Assembly (NCBI GenBank): GCA_949840805.1
Contig: CATKXR010000049.1
Location: 1 to 38,572, forward strand
From: an uncultured Lachnospiraceae bacterium
GTDB taxonomy: Bacteria; Bacillota; Clostridia; Lachnospirales; Lachnospiraceae
Reading direction: 5' to 3'
Length of the DNA: 38,572 bases
Position 1 is the first letter of the stretch. Each line of letters begins with the position of its first letter. Below the pieces are notes generated by a model. It was given only the letters and a program-made list of their open reading frames with translations. It made no database searches and had not been told where the DNA came from. Positions 1-8,005 of the stretch are shown here, piece after piece. Both the position numbers and the translations under genes were made by a program.

Positions 1-176
1 ATACGTTTGTTTGTAGTAAATCTGGCTATATTCTAATATATTATCGTCAAAAATTCAATAATCTTAATCGTTTTTTCTATGGATTTTTACCCATAATTTT
101 TCAGTTCCTTTTATTCCCAAAACCTACGCTTTTTGGAAATGCTGTTTTAGCCTTCTATTTCTATACCCTTCCGGGC

Positions 177-628
177 ATGATTTATCGTACATTACTATCC
201 ACAGTTTCTAAATTAAAGCTTTTTCCGAAGGGTCCGCAGGAGAAGAAGGATAGAACGTTTTCAGACACGTTCTCACTCCGTTTTTCACGTAGCGGTACTA
301 AGGCTGCAAAAAACGCAGCCTAAGTGCCGACGTGAAAAGAGGGTCTTCAAACGTTCTATCCTTCTTCTCCTGCTACGTTACCGGCACTATTTAACGGAAG
401 GCGTCGCTCCCACAAAATAGCCAATAACGTAGCCTGTGCAGTTGCCCGTACCCCGGAAAACCCTCGAAGAACGTCGGCGCTTAATGAGCTGGGATGCTTC
501 TCCCAGCGAATTTAGCGTCCGCTACGTTCTTCACGGAGCGAGAGCGCGTTTTCCGGGGTACGGGCAACTACACAGGCGGACCTCCTGGGATAACTGGTAA
601 CAACGATAAGCTCCGCACGATAAGGTAT
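177..628 (+). repeat. Large multi-hairpin repeat element, copy 1
   Basis: Non-coding palindromic element with three long hairpins laid end to end inside a closing stem. Hairpin A has perfect 24-bp arms at 237-260 and 349-372, with inner stems 282-290/330-338 and 301-307/315-321. The middle hairpin has arms 373-380/425-432 and 387-392/415-420. Hairpin B has perfect 22-bp arms at 440-461 and 548-569, flanked by CCTGTG/CACAGG (433-438/571-576), with inner stems 466-474/524-532 and 488-494/501-507. GGTCCGC (231-237) and GCGGACC (576-582) close the unit. The outer ends resemble terminal inverted repeats: TTATCGT near 182 and GCACGATAAGGTAT at 615-628. The same sequence recurs inverted at 21814-22433, which defines the ends. 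It encodes no credible protein. I do not recognise it as a named family; it could be a MITE-like or structured-DNA/RNA element. Confidence 0.85.
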
Positions 629-690
629 ATTTTTTCTATAATTTTCAGGGAATTTGACGATAAACGCCATATGGCTGTCATAATCCCCCT

Positions 691-1902
691 CTACTCATAC
701 CGCAGCGCCTCTATAGGATCCTTCTTTGCCGCTTTCGATGCCGGATACATTCCAAAAAAGATCCCCACCATGGCCGAGAATCCCACTGCCAGCAGCACCA
801 CCACCGGCTTGACGATAGCCTGCACTCCCAAAAGAGCGCCGCCGATCATGACCAGCCCGCCTCCCAGCAGGATTCCCACGATCCCGCCACAGGCGGAAAG
901 GATAGCCGACTCTGTCAAAAACTGGATCATAATATCCCTTGTCCTTGCCCCCAGGCTCTTGCGGATCCCGATCTCCCGGGTACGCTCCGTCACAGACACC
1001 AGCATAATGTTCATGATCCCGATGCCTCCCACCAGCAGGGAAATGGCCGCGATGCCTCCCACCGCTGCCGCCAGGCCGCCCATCATGCTGTCCATCTGGC
1101 CCATCTCATCCTTGGCGCTGTTGAGCCGAAAATCCTCCGGGGTCCTGTCCTTGCTTTTTGCCACATAAAATTTTATCTTGTTGAACAGCTCATCCATCCT
1201 GTCCTCATCCCGGGCAAAAACCCGCAGGGCATAAAAAATATCATTAGGCCTGGTGAGAATCGTGTAGGGTACGAATGCTTCGCCGCCCTCCGTGCTGGCT
1301 CCCATCATCATGGATTGAAAAGGACTCAGCTTCTTGCGGTAGATCCCCACCACCGTATACTCCTCCGTGGTTCCGTACAAAGTCGTTCGGAAGGTTTTTC
1401 CCACCGCGTTCTCCACCCCGAACAGGTTCATGGCGCTGGTGGTGTCCATCACCACATTTTTCCGCTGCCCCAGTACGTCTCCTTCATTGAGATACCGGCC
1501 GTACACCATATCCACCGGCTGTACTTCCTGGTAATTATAATCGATCCCGTCAAAGCTGAACTTAACCGTAGTACGGCCGCTCACCGCGTCTGCGGACGTA
1601 TAGGCGTTGCTGTCAATATAAGTGATCTCGTCCCCAAACACCTCTTTGATCCGCTTTATCTCATCCAGGGTAAAATAATCGCTCTGCCGCACGTCGTCCA
1701 CCCAGTAACCAATATAAAGAAATGCCTGGGTCACTCCGATTTCCCGGTACAGCCCCTCAAACATGCTCCGCATGGTATCTCCGATGGACACGATGGAAAT
1801 CACCGAACCGATTCCAATGATGATTCCCAGCATGGTCAGAAAGGAACGCATTTTATTGGCGCGGATGGCAGAAAATGCCATCTTCATATTCTCTATCAGC
1901 AT
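691..1902 (-). CDS. MacB-type ABC transporter permease (second of a tandem pair)
   Basis: Inner-membrane permease of the MacB/FtsX (ABC3) family, expected to work with the adjacent ATPase and adaptor in export of an unknown substrate. The protein has an N-terminal membrane segment after SAIRANKMRSFLTML, then a large extracytoplasmic MacB_PCD domain (about residues 45-270), and three C-terminal membrane helices including GGIGIMNIMLVSVTERTREI, the coupling motif typical of MacB. It ends ASKAAKKDPIEALRYE. I start it at MLIENMKM (1902), because a GGAGG lies about 12 nt upstream and the paralogue at 1994-3205 starts identically; an in-frame ATG ten codons upstream (1932) is possible. It is a close tandem duplicate of the next gene, with most residues shared. 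Last gene of the operon; no clear terminator follows, and repeat copy 1 begins 60 bp downstream. Confidence 0.93.
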   Translation of the reverse strand: MLIENMKMAFSAIRANKMRSFLTMLGIIIGIGSVISIVSIGDTMRSMFEGLYREIGVTQAFLYIGYWVDDVRQSDYFTLDEIKRIKEVFGDEITYIDSNAYTSADAVSGRTTVKFSFDGIDYNYQEVQPVDMVYGRYLNEGDVLGQRKNVVMDTTSAMNLFGVENAVGKTFRTTLYGTTEEYTVVGIYRKKLSPFQSMMMGASTEGGEAFVPYTILTRPNDIFYALRVFARDEDRMDELFNKIKFYVAKSKDRTPEDFRLNSAKDEMGQMDSMMGGLAAAVGGIAAISLLVGGIGIMNIMLVSVTERTREIGIRKSLGARTRDIMIQFLTESAILSACGGIVGILLGGGLVMIGGALLGVQAIVKPVVVLLAVGFSAMVGIFFGMYPASKAAKKDPIEALRYE

Positions 1903-1993
1903 AAATTCTCTTTCCCTCCGGCATTTTTCCACAACATTTTATTTTACAAGATGGCACAATCGTTCCGGATACTGCCTTCTTTGGCTGTTCCCG

Positions 1994-3205
1994 TTACTCA
2001 TACCGCAGTGCCTCTATGGGATCCTTCTTCGCCGCCTTGGACGCCGGATAAATGCCGAAAAAGATGCCTACCATGGCTGAAAATCCCACTGCCAGCACCA
2101 CTACCCCTGGCTTCACAACCGTCTGCACACCCAGAAGGCTTCCTCCTATAGTCACAATCCCGCCTCCCATCAAAATCCCCAGGATTCCGCCGCAGGCGGA
2201 CAGTATGGCCGATTCCGTCAAAAACTGCACCATGATATCCCTGGTCCTTGCTCCTAAGCTCTTGCGGATTCCGATCTCCCGGGTACGCTCGGTCACTGAC
2301 ACCAGCATGATGTTCATGATCCCGATACCGCCCACCAGCAGGGAGATGGCCGCAATGCCTCCCACCGCCGTGGCCAGGCCGCCCATCATGCTGTCCCACT
2401 GCCCCATCTGTGCCTTGGCGGTCTCCATGCGGAAATCCTCCGGGTTTCTTCCCTTGGACTTTGCCACATACGTTTTCAGGTTATCAAAAAACACTTCCAT
2501 AGTGTCTTCATCCCTGGCAAAAATCCGGATGTCATAGAAATAATCATTGGGCCAGGTCAGGATCGTATAAGGCACAAAGGCCTCTCCTCCCTCTGTGTTG
2601 GCTCCCATCATCATGGCCTGGAAAGGATTCAGATCCTTTCGGTATATTCCTACCACCGTGTAATCATCCACACTTCCGTAAATGGTGGTTCGGAAAGTTT
2701 TCCCCACCGCATTCTCCACCCCGAACAGGTTCATGGCGCTGGTGGTATCCATCACCACATTTTTCCTCCTCCCCAGGATGTCTCCCTCATTGAGATACCG
2801 GCCGTACACCATGTTGACTGGCTGCACTTCCTGATAATTATAGTCAATTCCCTGATAGCTGAACTTCACGGTTGTCCTGGCGCACACCGCGTCCCCGGTT
2901 GTATAGGCATCGCTGTCAATGTAGGCGATCTCATCCCCGAAGATCTCCTTGATCCGCTCCATCTCGTCCAGGGTAAAATAATCGCTCTGCCGCCAGTCGT
3001 CCACCCAGTAGCCGATGGCTATGTATGCCTGGGTAATCCCGATCTTCCGGTACAATTCCTCAAACAGCCCCCGCATGGTGTCCCCGATGGACACGATGGA
3101 GATCACGGAACCGATTCCGATGATGATTCCCAGCATGGTCAGAAAGGAACGCATTTTATTGGCACGGATGGCAGAAAATGCCATCAGCATATTTTCTATC
3201 AGCAT
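1994..3205 (-). CDS. MacB-type ABC transporter permease (first of a tandem pair)
   Basis: Paralogue of the 691-1902 permease with the same layout: N-terminal transmembrane helix after MLIENMLMAFSAIRANKMRS, periplasmic-type MacB_PCD domain in the middle, and three C-terminal helices with GGIGIMNIMLVSVTERTREI. It starts 3 nt after the stop of the ATPase gene, with AAGGA as ribosome binding site, so translation is probably coupled. About 90 bp separate it from its duplicate. Family knowledge: MacB permeases act as dimers with the ATPase; two unequal copies next to a single ATPase suggest a heterodimeric permease, as in some Gram-positive exporters. Substrate cannot be read from sequence; antimicrobial peptide or lipid-like export is only a guess from the family. 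Confidence 0.93.
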   Translation of the reverse strand: MLIENMLMAFSAIRANKMRSFLTMLGIIIGIGSVISIVSIGDTMRGLFEELYRKIGITQAYIAIGYWVDDWRQSDYFTLDEMERIKEIFGDEIAYIDSDAYTTGDAVCARTTVKFSYQGIDYNYQEVQPVNMVYGRYLNEGDILGRRKNVVMDTTSAMNLFGVENAVGKTFRTTIYGSVDDYTVVGIYRKDLNPFQAMMMGANTEGGEAFVPYTILTWPNDYFYDIRIFARDEDTMEVFFDNLKTYVAKSKGRNPEDFRMETAKAQMGQWDSMMGGLATAVGGIAAISLLVGGIGIMNIMLVSVTERTREIGIRKSLGARTRDIMVQFLTESAILSACGGILGILMGGGIVTIGGSLLGVQTVVKPGVVVLAVGFSAMVGIFFGIYPASKAAKKDPIEALRYE

Positions 3206-3208
3206 ATT

Positions 3209-4096
3209 TCATCCTTCCCCGCTTCCTATTCCCTTAGCCGCATCCCCCGGCTCCCTTGGCACATTGGGGCTGTCACTGACGATCTCCCCGTCCCTAAACC
3301 GGATAATCCTCTCCGTAAAAGCCGCAATCTCCTCCTCATGGGTGACGACCACCACGGTCGTCCCCTCCTTGTGAAGCCGGGAAAACAGCTCCATGATCTC
3401 CACCGATGCCGCCGTGTCCAGATTTCCCGTGGGCTCATCCGCAAGAAGAAGGGGCGGCTCGTTTGCCAGGGCGCGGGCGATAGCCACCCTTTGCCTCTGG
3501 CCGCCGGAAAGCTCGTTGGGCATATGTTCCGCCCGCTTTCCAAGGCCCACCCGCTCCAAAAGGACTTTTGCCCGCTGTTCCCGGAATTTTTTATTTTTCC
3601 TTGCATAAGTCATCGGCAGCTCTACATTCTTCAACGCCGATGTCCGGGATATCAGGTTAAAGGACTGAAACACAAACCCGATTTTCCGGTTCCGTATCAG
3701 GGACAATTCATCAGGATTCATGGCCGCCACATCCACCCCGTCCAGATAATAATGGCCCATGGAAGGCCGGTCCAGACAGCCTAAAATATTCATCAGCGTC
3801 GATTTTCCCGAGCCGGACTGGCCCATGATCGCCACAAACTCCCCCCGGTGAATGGTCAGATTGATCCGTTTTAATCCTAATACCTTCAAAGCCCCTGTAT
3901 CATAGACCTTTACCAGATCCTCCAGACGGATCAGCTCCTCGCTCACATTCTCCGTTATGTATTCCGGAAGCTTACCCTCCCTCCCCATTTTCAGCAAAGC
4001 TTTTATCTTTGATCCCGGCCGGCCATTCTCCTCAGCCTTTCCTAAAGACCAGGCTCCTCCCAGATCCTGCGTTTTTCCATGATTGATTAATTTCAT
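3209..4096 (-). CDS. ABC transporter ATP-binding protein, MacB/LolD type
   Basis: ATPase subunit energising the two downstream permeases. Walker A is GQSGSGKST, the signature is [15 protein letters not shown], Walker B is [12 protein letters not shown], and the H-loop is VVVVTHEEE. This matches the MacB/LolD/SalX exporter class. The nucleotide-binding domain is preceded by an unusual N-terminal extension of about 50 residues ([16 protein letters not shown]...) before [17 protein letters not shown] chose the ATG at 4096 because GGAGG lies 6 nt upstream; the alternative is a GTG at 4138 overlapping the adaptor stop codon (GTGA), which would add 14 residues. Both starts keep it in the operon with the adaptor (4135-5463) and permeases. 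Confidence 0.94.
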   Translation of the reverse strand: MKLINHGKTQDLGGAWSLGKAEENGRPGSKIKALLKMGREGKLPEYITENVSEELIRLEDLVKVYDTGALKVLGLKRINLTIHRGEFVAIMGQSGSGKSTLMNILGCLDRPSMGHYYLDGVDVAAMNPDELSLIRNRKIGFVFQSFNLISRTSALKNVELPMTYARKNKKFREQRAKVLLERVGLGKRAEHMPNELSGGQRQRVAIARALANEPPLLLADEPTGNLDTAASVEIMELFSRLHKEGTTVVVVTHEEEIAAFTERIIRFRDGEIVSDSPNVPREPGDAAKGIGSGEG

Positions 4097-4134
4097 AGCC
4101 TTCCTCCGCCTCAGATGTCTTTCTCCATCTTCTG

Positions 4135-5463
4135 TCACTGCACGGGCGCCGTGACAACTGTCATGCCATCCTCCAAAAAGGCCATGGGCGAAGTGATATA
4201 GGTAAGCCCTTCTGTCAGGCCCTCTCCTTTTACTTCCACCTCCACGTCGCTTTCCACTCCTGTCTCCACAGGAATCATCTTCACCACATTATTCTCCACT
4301 GTGGCCAGATAGGTTCCGCCTTCTTTTTCCACCAAAGCCCCCATAGGCACCACCCAGGTATCCTTCGCCTCATTGAGGACGATCTGTGCCCGGGCCGTGA
4401 TCCCGGCAATCAGCTTTGTATCCGGATTCTGGATCTGGATGGTGGTGGGAATCACCCTCTCCGTGGACCCGCCGCCCTTCTCTTCACCGGTGGGAGAAAT
4501 GGAGGTAATGATCCCTTCCTCCTTCTCCCCACCCAGAATATCCGCCGAAATATCCGCCTTCTGTCCCACCTTCACCTTGCCGATGGAATACTCGCTGACG
4601 TTTATCTTCATCTCCAGCTTTTCCAGATTATCAATGGAAAAGAGAGGCCGGTCGTCGTCCACCGTGTCCGCAAAACGCCCCACCCGGGAATTAACCCGCA
4701 CTACCGTGCCGCTTATGGGGCTTGTCACCTCCACTTCCTCCAATTCCTTCCGCTTCTTCTCCAGCTCAAACTCCGCATTCCGGATCCGCAGGTCATAAGA
4801 TTCGTTTGCCACCGGCTTCCCATTCCGCAAAGTATATGTGGAAACCTGCCTGGAAGCCTCCGACAGAACATCCCGGGCTGCCTCCAGCTCCATCTGTGAA
4901 ACGTCGCCTCCCGCATATAACATGGCCTTCCTGTCATAATCCCTCTTGGCCGCCATCTCGTCCTGCCTGGCCTTTCCAAATCCTGCCTCTGCCTGGATCT
5001 GGGCCTCATTCCGTTCCGCCACCGCCAGGTTGTAAGCATTCTGGGCGATCTCCACCTCTTTCTGCACATCTTCCGAATCCAGCCGGGCAAGCACCTGCCC
5101 CTCCTTCACCTGGTCTCCCTCTTTCACAAGGATCTCCAGAATCTCCGCGTGGAGACGGGATACCACCTCTGCGCTGTCCGTCCCCGAAACGGGTCCGCTG
5201 ATGGAAAGCACCTCCTGCACATCGCCTTTCTCAAGAGGAGCCGTGGAAACCATGACCGCCCCGTCTTTTCCTCCTCCCTTAACCTTCAGCACCACAAACA
5301 GAGCGGCAGCCACAACCACCGCTCCCAGGATAATCTTTTTTTTCCTGCTAAAGCTTCGCCATTTTTTCCAAAATCTCCCGGACTTTTTCTCTTTCTTCCC
5401 CTTCCCTGGCACATCCTCCGCCATCAACTCTGCCAGTCCCTTCTCAAACTCCTGATCTGTCAT
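4135..5463 (-). CDS. HlyD/MacA-like periplasmic adaptor (membrane fusion) protein
   Basis: Membrane-anchored adaptor of the MacA/YknX type, first gene of the exporter operon. A charged cytoplasmic tail of about 45 residues leads to one membrane helix (IILGAVVVAAALFVVL, about 45-62). Then come a biotinyl/lipoyl-like half (VVSRLHAEILEILVKEGDQV), a helical hairpin rich in Glu, Lys and Arg (about 130-230), the second lipoyl half (VTSPISGTVVRVN), and beta-barrel and C-terminal domains (VPMGALVEKEGGTYL). Length (442 aa) fits the family. RBS GAGGAG sits 7 nt before the ATG. The long cytoplasmic lead before the helix suits a Gram-positive adaptor without an outer-membrane partner. The 5' leader from the promoter at 5585-5611 is about 115 nt and contains a possible 13-codon leader peptide (MDNKENPRSFMDF), with no sign that it matters. 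Confidence 0.93.
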   Translation of the reverse strand: MTDQEFEKGLAELMAEDVPGKGKKEKKSGRFWKKWRSFSRKKKIILGAVVVAAALFVVLKVKGGGKDGAVMVSTAPLEKGDVQEVLSISGPVSGTDSAEVVSRLHAEILEILVKEGDQVKEGQVLARLDSEDVQKEVEIAQNAYNLAVAERNEAQIQAEAGFGKARQDEMAAKRDYDRKAMLYAGGDVSQMELEAARDVLSEASRQVSTYTLRNGKPVANESYDLRIRNAEFELEKKRKELEEVEVTSPISGTVVRVNSRVGRFADTVDDDRPLFSIDNLEKLEMKINVSEYSIGKVKVGQKADISADILGGEKEEGIITSISPTGEEKGGGSTERVIPTTIQIQNPDTKLIAGITARAQIVLNEAKDTWVVPMGALVEKEGGTYLATVENNVVKMIPVETGVESDVEVEVKGEGLTEGLTYITSPMAFLEDGMTVVTAPVQ

Positions 5464-5584
5464 GTCCTAACTCCTCTTTTCCGGCCTTTTTCCGGAAGCC
5501 GCATCTTTAAAAATCCATGAAGCTTCTCGGATTCTCCTTGTTGTCCATCACTATCCTACTCCTGTTTTGGCTGTCCGTCAATCC

Positions 5585-5611
5585 ATTTTACCCCCCCCCG
5601 GCCTTTGTCAA
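5585..5611 (-). promoter_or_regulatory. Promoter with nine-G homopolymer in the spacer
   Basis: Minus-strand -35 TTGACA (5611-5606) and candidate -10 TAAAAT (5590-5585), 15 bp apart. The spacer contains an uninterrupted run of nine G on the minus strand (C at 5591-5599). It points at the MacA-like adaptor gene (ATG at 5463). A 15-bp spacer is suboptimal; gain of two G would give the ideal 17 bp, so slipped-strand mispairing could tune expression. That last step is inference. Confidence 0.55.
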
Positions 5612-5639
5612 CACCTTTCTTCTCACCGTTCACAAGGCG

Positions 5640-5682
5640 GGGATACGCATCCCTTTTGGACTTTACCAGGAATGCGTATCCC
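5640..5682 (+). repeat. Short paired direct/inverted repeat
   Basis: GGGATACGCAT (5640-5650) and ATGCGTATCCC (5672-5682) form an 11-bp perfect inverted repeat with a 21-nt loop. CCCTTTTGGACTTT also occurs twice as a direct repeat, once in the loop and once after the right arm. On the plus strand the hairpin is followed by a T-rich run (TTTTGG...TTTTTT), but no plus-strand gene needs a terminator here. It sits between the stop of the ABC-2 permease gene (5717) and the exporter promoter, so it may be a small dispersed repeat or a transcription barrier. Confidence 0.5.
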
Positions 5683-5716
5683 TTTTGGACTTTTGCCTTT
5701 TTTGTTCTTTATCCCT

Positions 5717-8005
5717 CTATCTCTCCCACCAGTCTTTTGGAGCCTGGCCTTCAGGAATCAGTACACGCACACTGTCATTCCAGTTTCCGTCCTCATACTC
5801 CTCGCTGCTTCTGTCCGCCTCGTCTTCTTCTAAATTCCATACCATCAGATTGATCTCGACATTTTCCTCCGACCGGAAAAACGGGTCGTAATAACACAGA
5901 TTATCATAAATCAGGACTTTTCGAAGCTCCCTGATCTCCTCAGAATCGTTAATATAGAAATATTTCCAGCCATCATCATATTCTTTTGAAGACCACCCCC
6001 TATCGTCATACAAATCATGATCCACGAGAGGCCGCACCTGGATCGCCCTTACATCAAGATCATCCAGATATCCTCCCATCTCCACCCCCTGTTTCTCCAA
6101 CAGTCCAATGGTCTCCGTAAAGGACGGGTACACCGGGTAGAAATCCTTATTCACCAGATCTCTCCATCCCCTGTACCGATACCCGGGATAATCTTCAAAC
6201 TGGTTGGCCTCCTGCTTCTTCCACCAGGCAACCGCCTCCTCGTCGATCTCCTTGCTGAAGCGGATCAGCCCCACAGGCGCTTCTCTCTCCATTCTTTCCA
6301 TCGTCATAGCCGCGAACTCTTTCTGATAAGTCTCAAGCATTCGCTTCTTTTCCTCGTCAGAAAGCTTATTCAAAACAACCTCATTTTTGTCGTTCCTGGA
6401 ATATTTTCCCCTGACATGGACAGAATCCACCTGTTCCCCAGTCATTGTCATAACAGGAAAAATCCCTTTCTGGAATTCTTCATTCTCATAGAGCCTTTCC
6501 ATGGCCGGGCGTATCTTGCCGTCAATAGGCATATGATAGACACGGCTCACCTTTCTCCCGCTGTTTAAGGTGTAGCAGACTGTCACCTGGCTCCAGAGCC
6601 TTTCTTCCGGGGAAGCGTCTGTCAGGTCATAATCATACCAGTACTTCCCTTTCCTTTTGTTTTCCTCTTCCCGCTCGATCCCTTCAGCGGCAATCGAGAG
6701 CAGATTCTCGATATCGTGGTATTCCATATTTTGAAATTGATCATAAGCAGAACCGTAGTTCCATTCATAATGTCCGTCCGGCATTTGTTCCGAATAACCA
6801 TAAGATACCCAGTCCGTCATCTCTCCCACAAAAACAGCCGCCTCCCGCACCTGGCCTTCTTTAGGCAGATACCGGTCATAGCCTAAAAGATCGTACCGGA
6901 ACACCGCCAGTATGGCAACGGACGCTCCCAGGCAGCATACAAGCTGCAGTTTATGGGAAAAGAGCTTGCGGAAATCAAAATGATAAATAATCTCCACCAC
7001 ACAATGGCAGATCCCTCCGCCGCATATGATCCCAAAAACCGCCCAGCCCATGGAATCACGCAAAGCATGGAAAAAAATCCCCAGCCCCAAAGCCGAAACC
7101 ACAGTCAGCAGGATCCGGATCACCGGACAGGTAACGGAAAATGCCATAGCCTTCCCCGCTGCCTCCGAGGGACGTTTTTTATATAAGACGCAGGCCAGCG
7201 CAGTCAGCAGGATGGACACCGCCCAGGCTGCCAGTACCGGCGCTGCCATAGGCACCGGGACATTATACTGCTCCCCGTTTCTCGCCAACTGATAAATATA
7301 CTCTGCCACCGGTGACATCCGGATCCCATACATCAGGACGTCTTCCGACAAAAGCCCCGGCAGTTCAGATGCATAGGTCCCAAAAAATCTTGTGAGATAT
7401 CCCACAAAAATTCCCATTGCCACGGGCATATAAGATTCCAGGACCACAGCTCCCAAAAATCCGACAAGCAAATGTCCCGTCATCATAGCCGCCACCACCA
7501 CCGTTGTATACATCAGGATAAAATATGTGATATGAAGCCCGTAGGCAGCCAGGGCCACCTGCCACAGCCGGCTGCTGCCGGCTCCGTTGGCAATCCCTAC
7601 TAATACGGCCAGGATCTGGCAGATTCCATAAGGCACCGCAAGAATTAAGATCCCGTTCAAAAAATTAGCGGCAAACAGCTTTTCCCTTCTCACCGGAATC
7701 CCATGGTAAAAATCCACCTGCTTTTTGGAGTTAAGATAAGAAAAACTGCTCAGCCCGCAGATCAGCGCGGACAACATCATCAGAAATACGGTCATCCCGC
7801 TGTTAAAAGACAGCCACCGGACAAGCCCGTCCTCATACTTTGCCAGGCCTCTGGCATAATCTGTATATTCCTTGATCTCCCCGGCCGTAAACGCCGCCAC
7901 AACCGGATAGAAAAAGAAGAATCCCAGGCTCAGAAGCGCCACCGCCCACAACCGCCTTTTTAAATCCTCTTTCATCAGCTTAAAAAATAAGTTTTTTGAT
8001 GTCAT
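5717..8005 (-). CDS. ABC-2 type permease with large extracytoplasmic domain
   Basis: Membrane partner of the ATPase at 7980-8879. The N-terminal half (to about residue 375) has roughly seven or eight hydrophobic helices, starting LWAVALLSLGFFFFYPVVAA and with the loop KKQVDFYHGIPVRREKLF typical of YtrC/YtrD-like ABC-2 permeases. The C-terminal part (about 380 residues, e.g. GYSEQMPDGHYEWNYGSAYD) is soluble, acidic and tyrosine-rich and presumably lies outside the membrane; I think it matches a domain of unknown function seen in clostridial permeases (DUF6449), but that is from memory. I start it at MTSKNLFFKLMKEDLK (8005), where GGAGG is 9 nt upstream; an upstream in-frame ATG at 8065 would lengthen the overlap with the ATPase. 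The two genes overlap by 26 nt, so they are translationally coupled. Confidence 0.88.
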   Translation of the reverse strand: MTSKNLFFKLMKEDLKRRLWAVALLSLGFFFFYPVVAAFTAGEIKEYTDYARGLAKYEDGLVRWLSFNSGMTVFLMMLSALICGLSSFSYLNSKKQVDFYHGIPVRREKLFAANFLNGILILAVPYGICQILAVLVGIANGAGSSRLWQVALAAYGLHITYFILMYTTVVVAAMMTGHLLVGFLGAVVLESYMPVAMGIFVGYLTRFFGTYASELPGLLSEDVLMYGIRMSPVAEYIYQLARNGEQYNVPVPMAAPVLAAWAVSILLTALACVLYKKRPSEAAGKAMAFSVTCPVIRILLTVVSALGLGIFFHALRDSMGWAVFGIICGGGICHCVVEIIYHFDFRKLFSHKLQLVCCLGASVAILAVFRYDLLGYDRYLPKEGQVREAAVFVGEMTDWVSYGYSEQMPDGHYEWNYGSAYDQFQNMEYHDIENLLSIAAEGIEREEENKRKGKYWYDYDLTDASPEERLWSQVTVCYTLNSGRKVSRVYHMPIDGKIRPAMERLYENEEFQKGIFPVMTMTGEQVDSVHVRGKYSRNDKNEVVLNKLSDEEKKRMLETYQKEFAAMTMERMEREAPVGLIRFSKEIDEEAVAWWKKQEANQFEDYPGYRYRGWRDLVNKDFYPVYPSFTETIGLLEKQGVEMGGYLDDLDVRAIQVRPLVDHDLYDDRGWSSKEYDDGWKYFYINDSEEIRELRKVLIYDNLCYYDPFFRSEENVEINLMVWNLEEDEADRSSEEYEDGNWNDSVRVLIPEGQAPKDWWER

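Noticed and set aside
177..628. CRISPR array or tandem repeat interpretation of the repeated segments
   Set aside because: The repeats are inverted arms of hairpins, not regularly spaced direct repeats, and no cas genes are present.
494..1168. A 224-codon plus-strand frame across repeat copy 1 and the permease gene
   Set aside because: It is antisense to a clear MacB-type gene and starts inside a hairpin; no ribosome site.
5517..5891. A 124-codon plus-strand frame upstream of and across the ABC-2 permease end
   Set aside because: It spans the exporter promoter, the poly-C run and the antisense of a real gene; no ribosome site.
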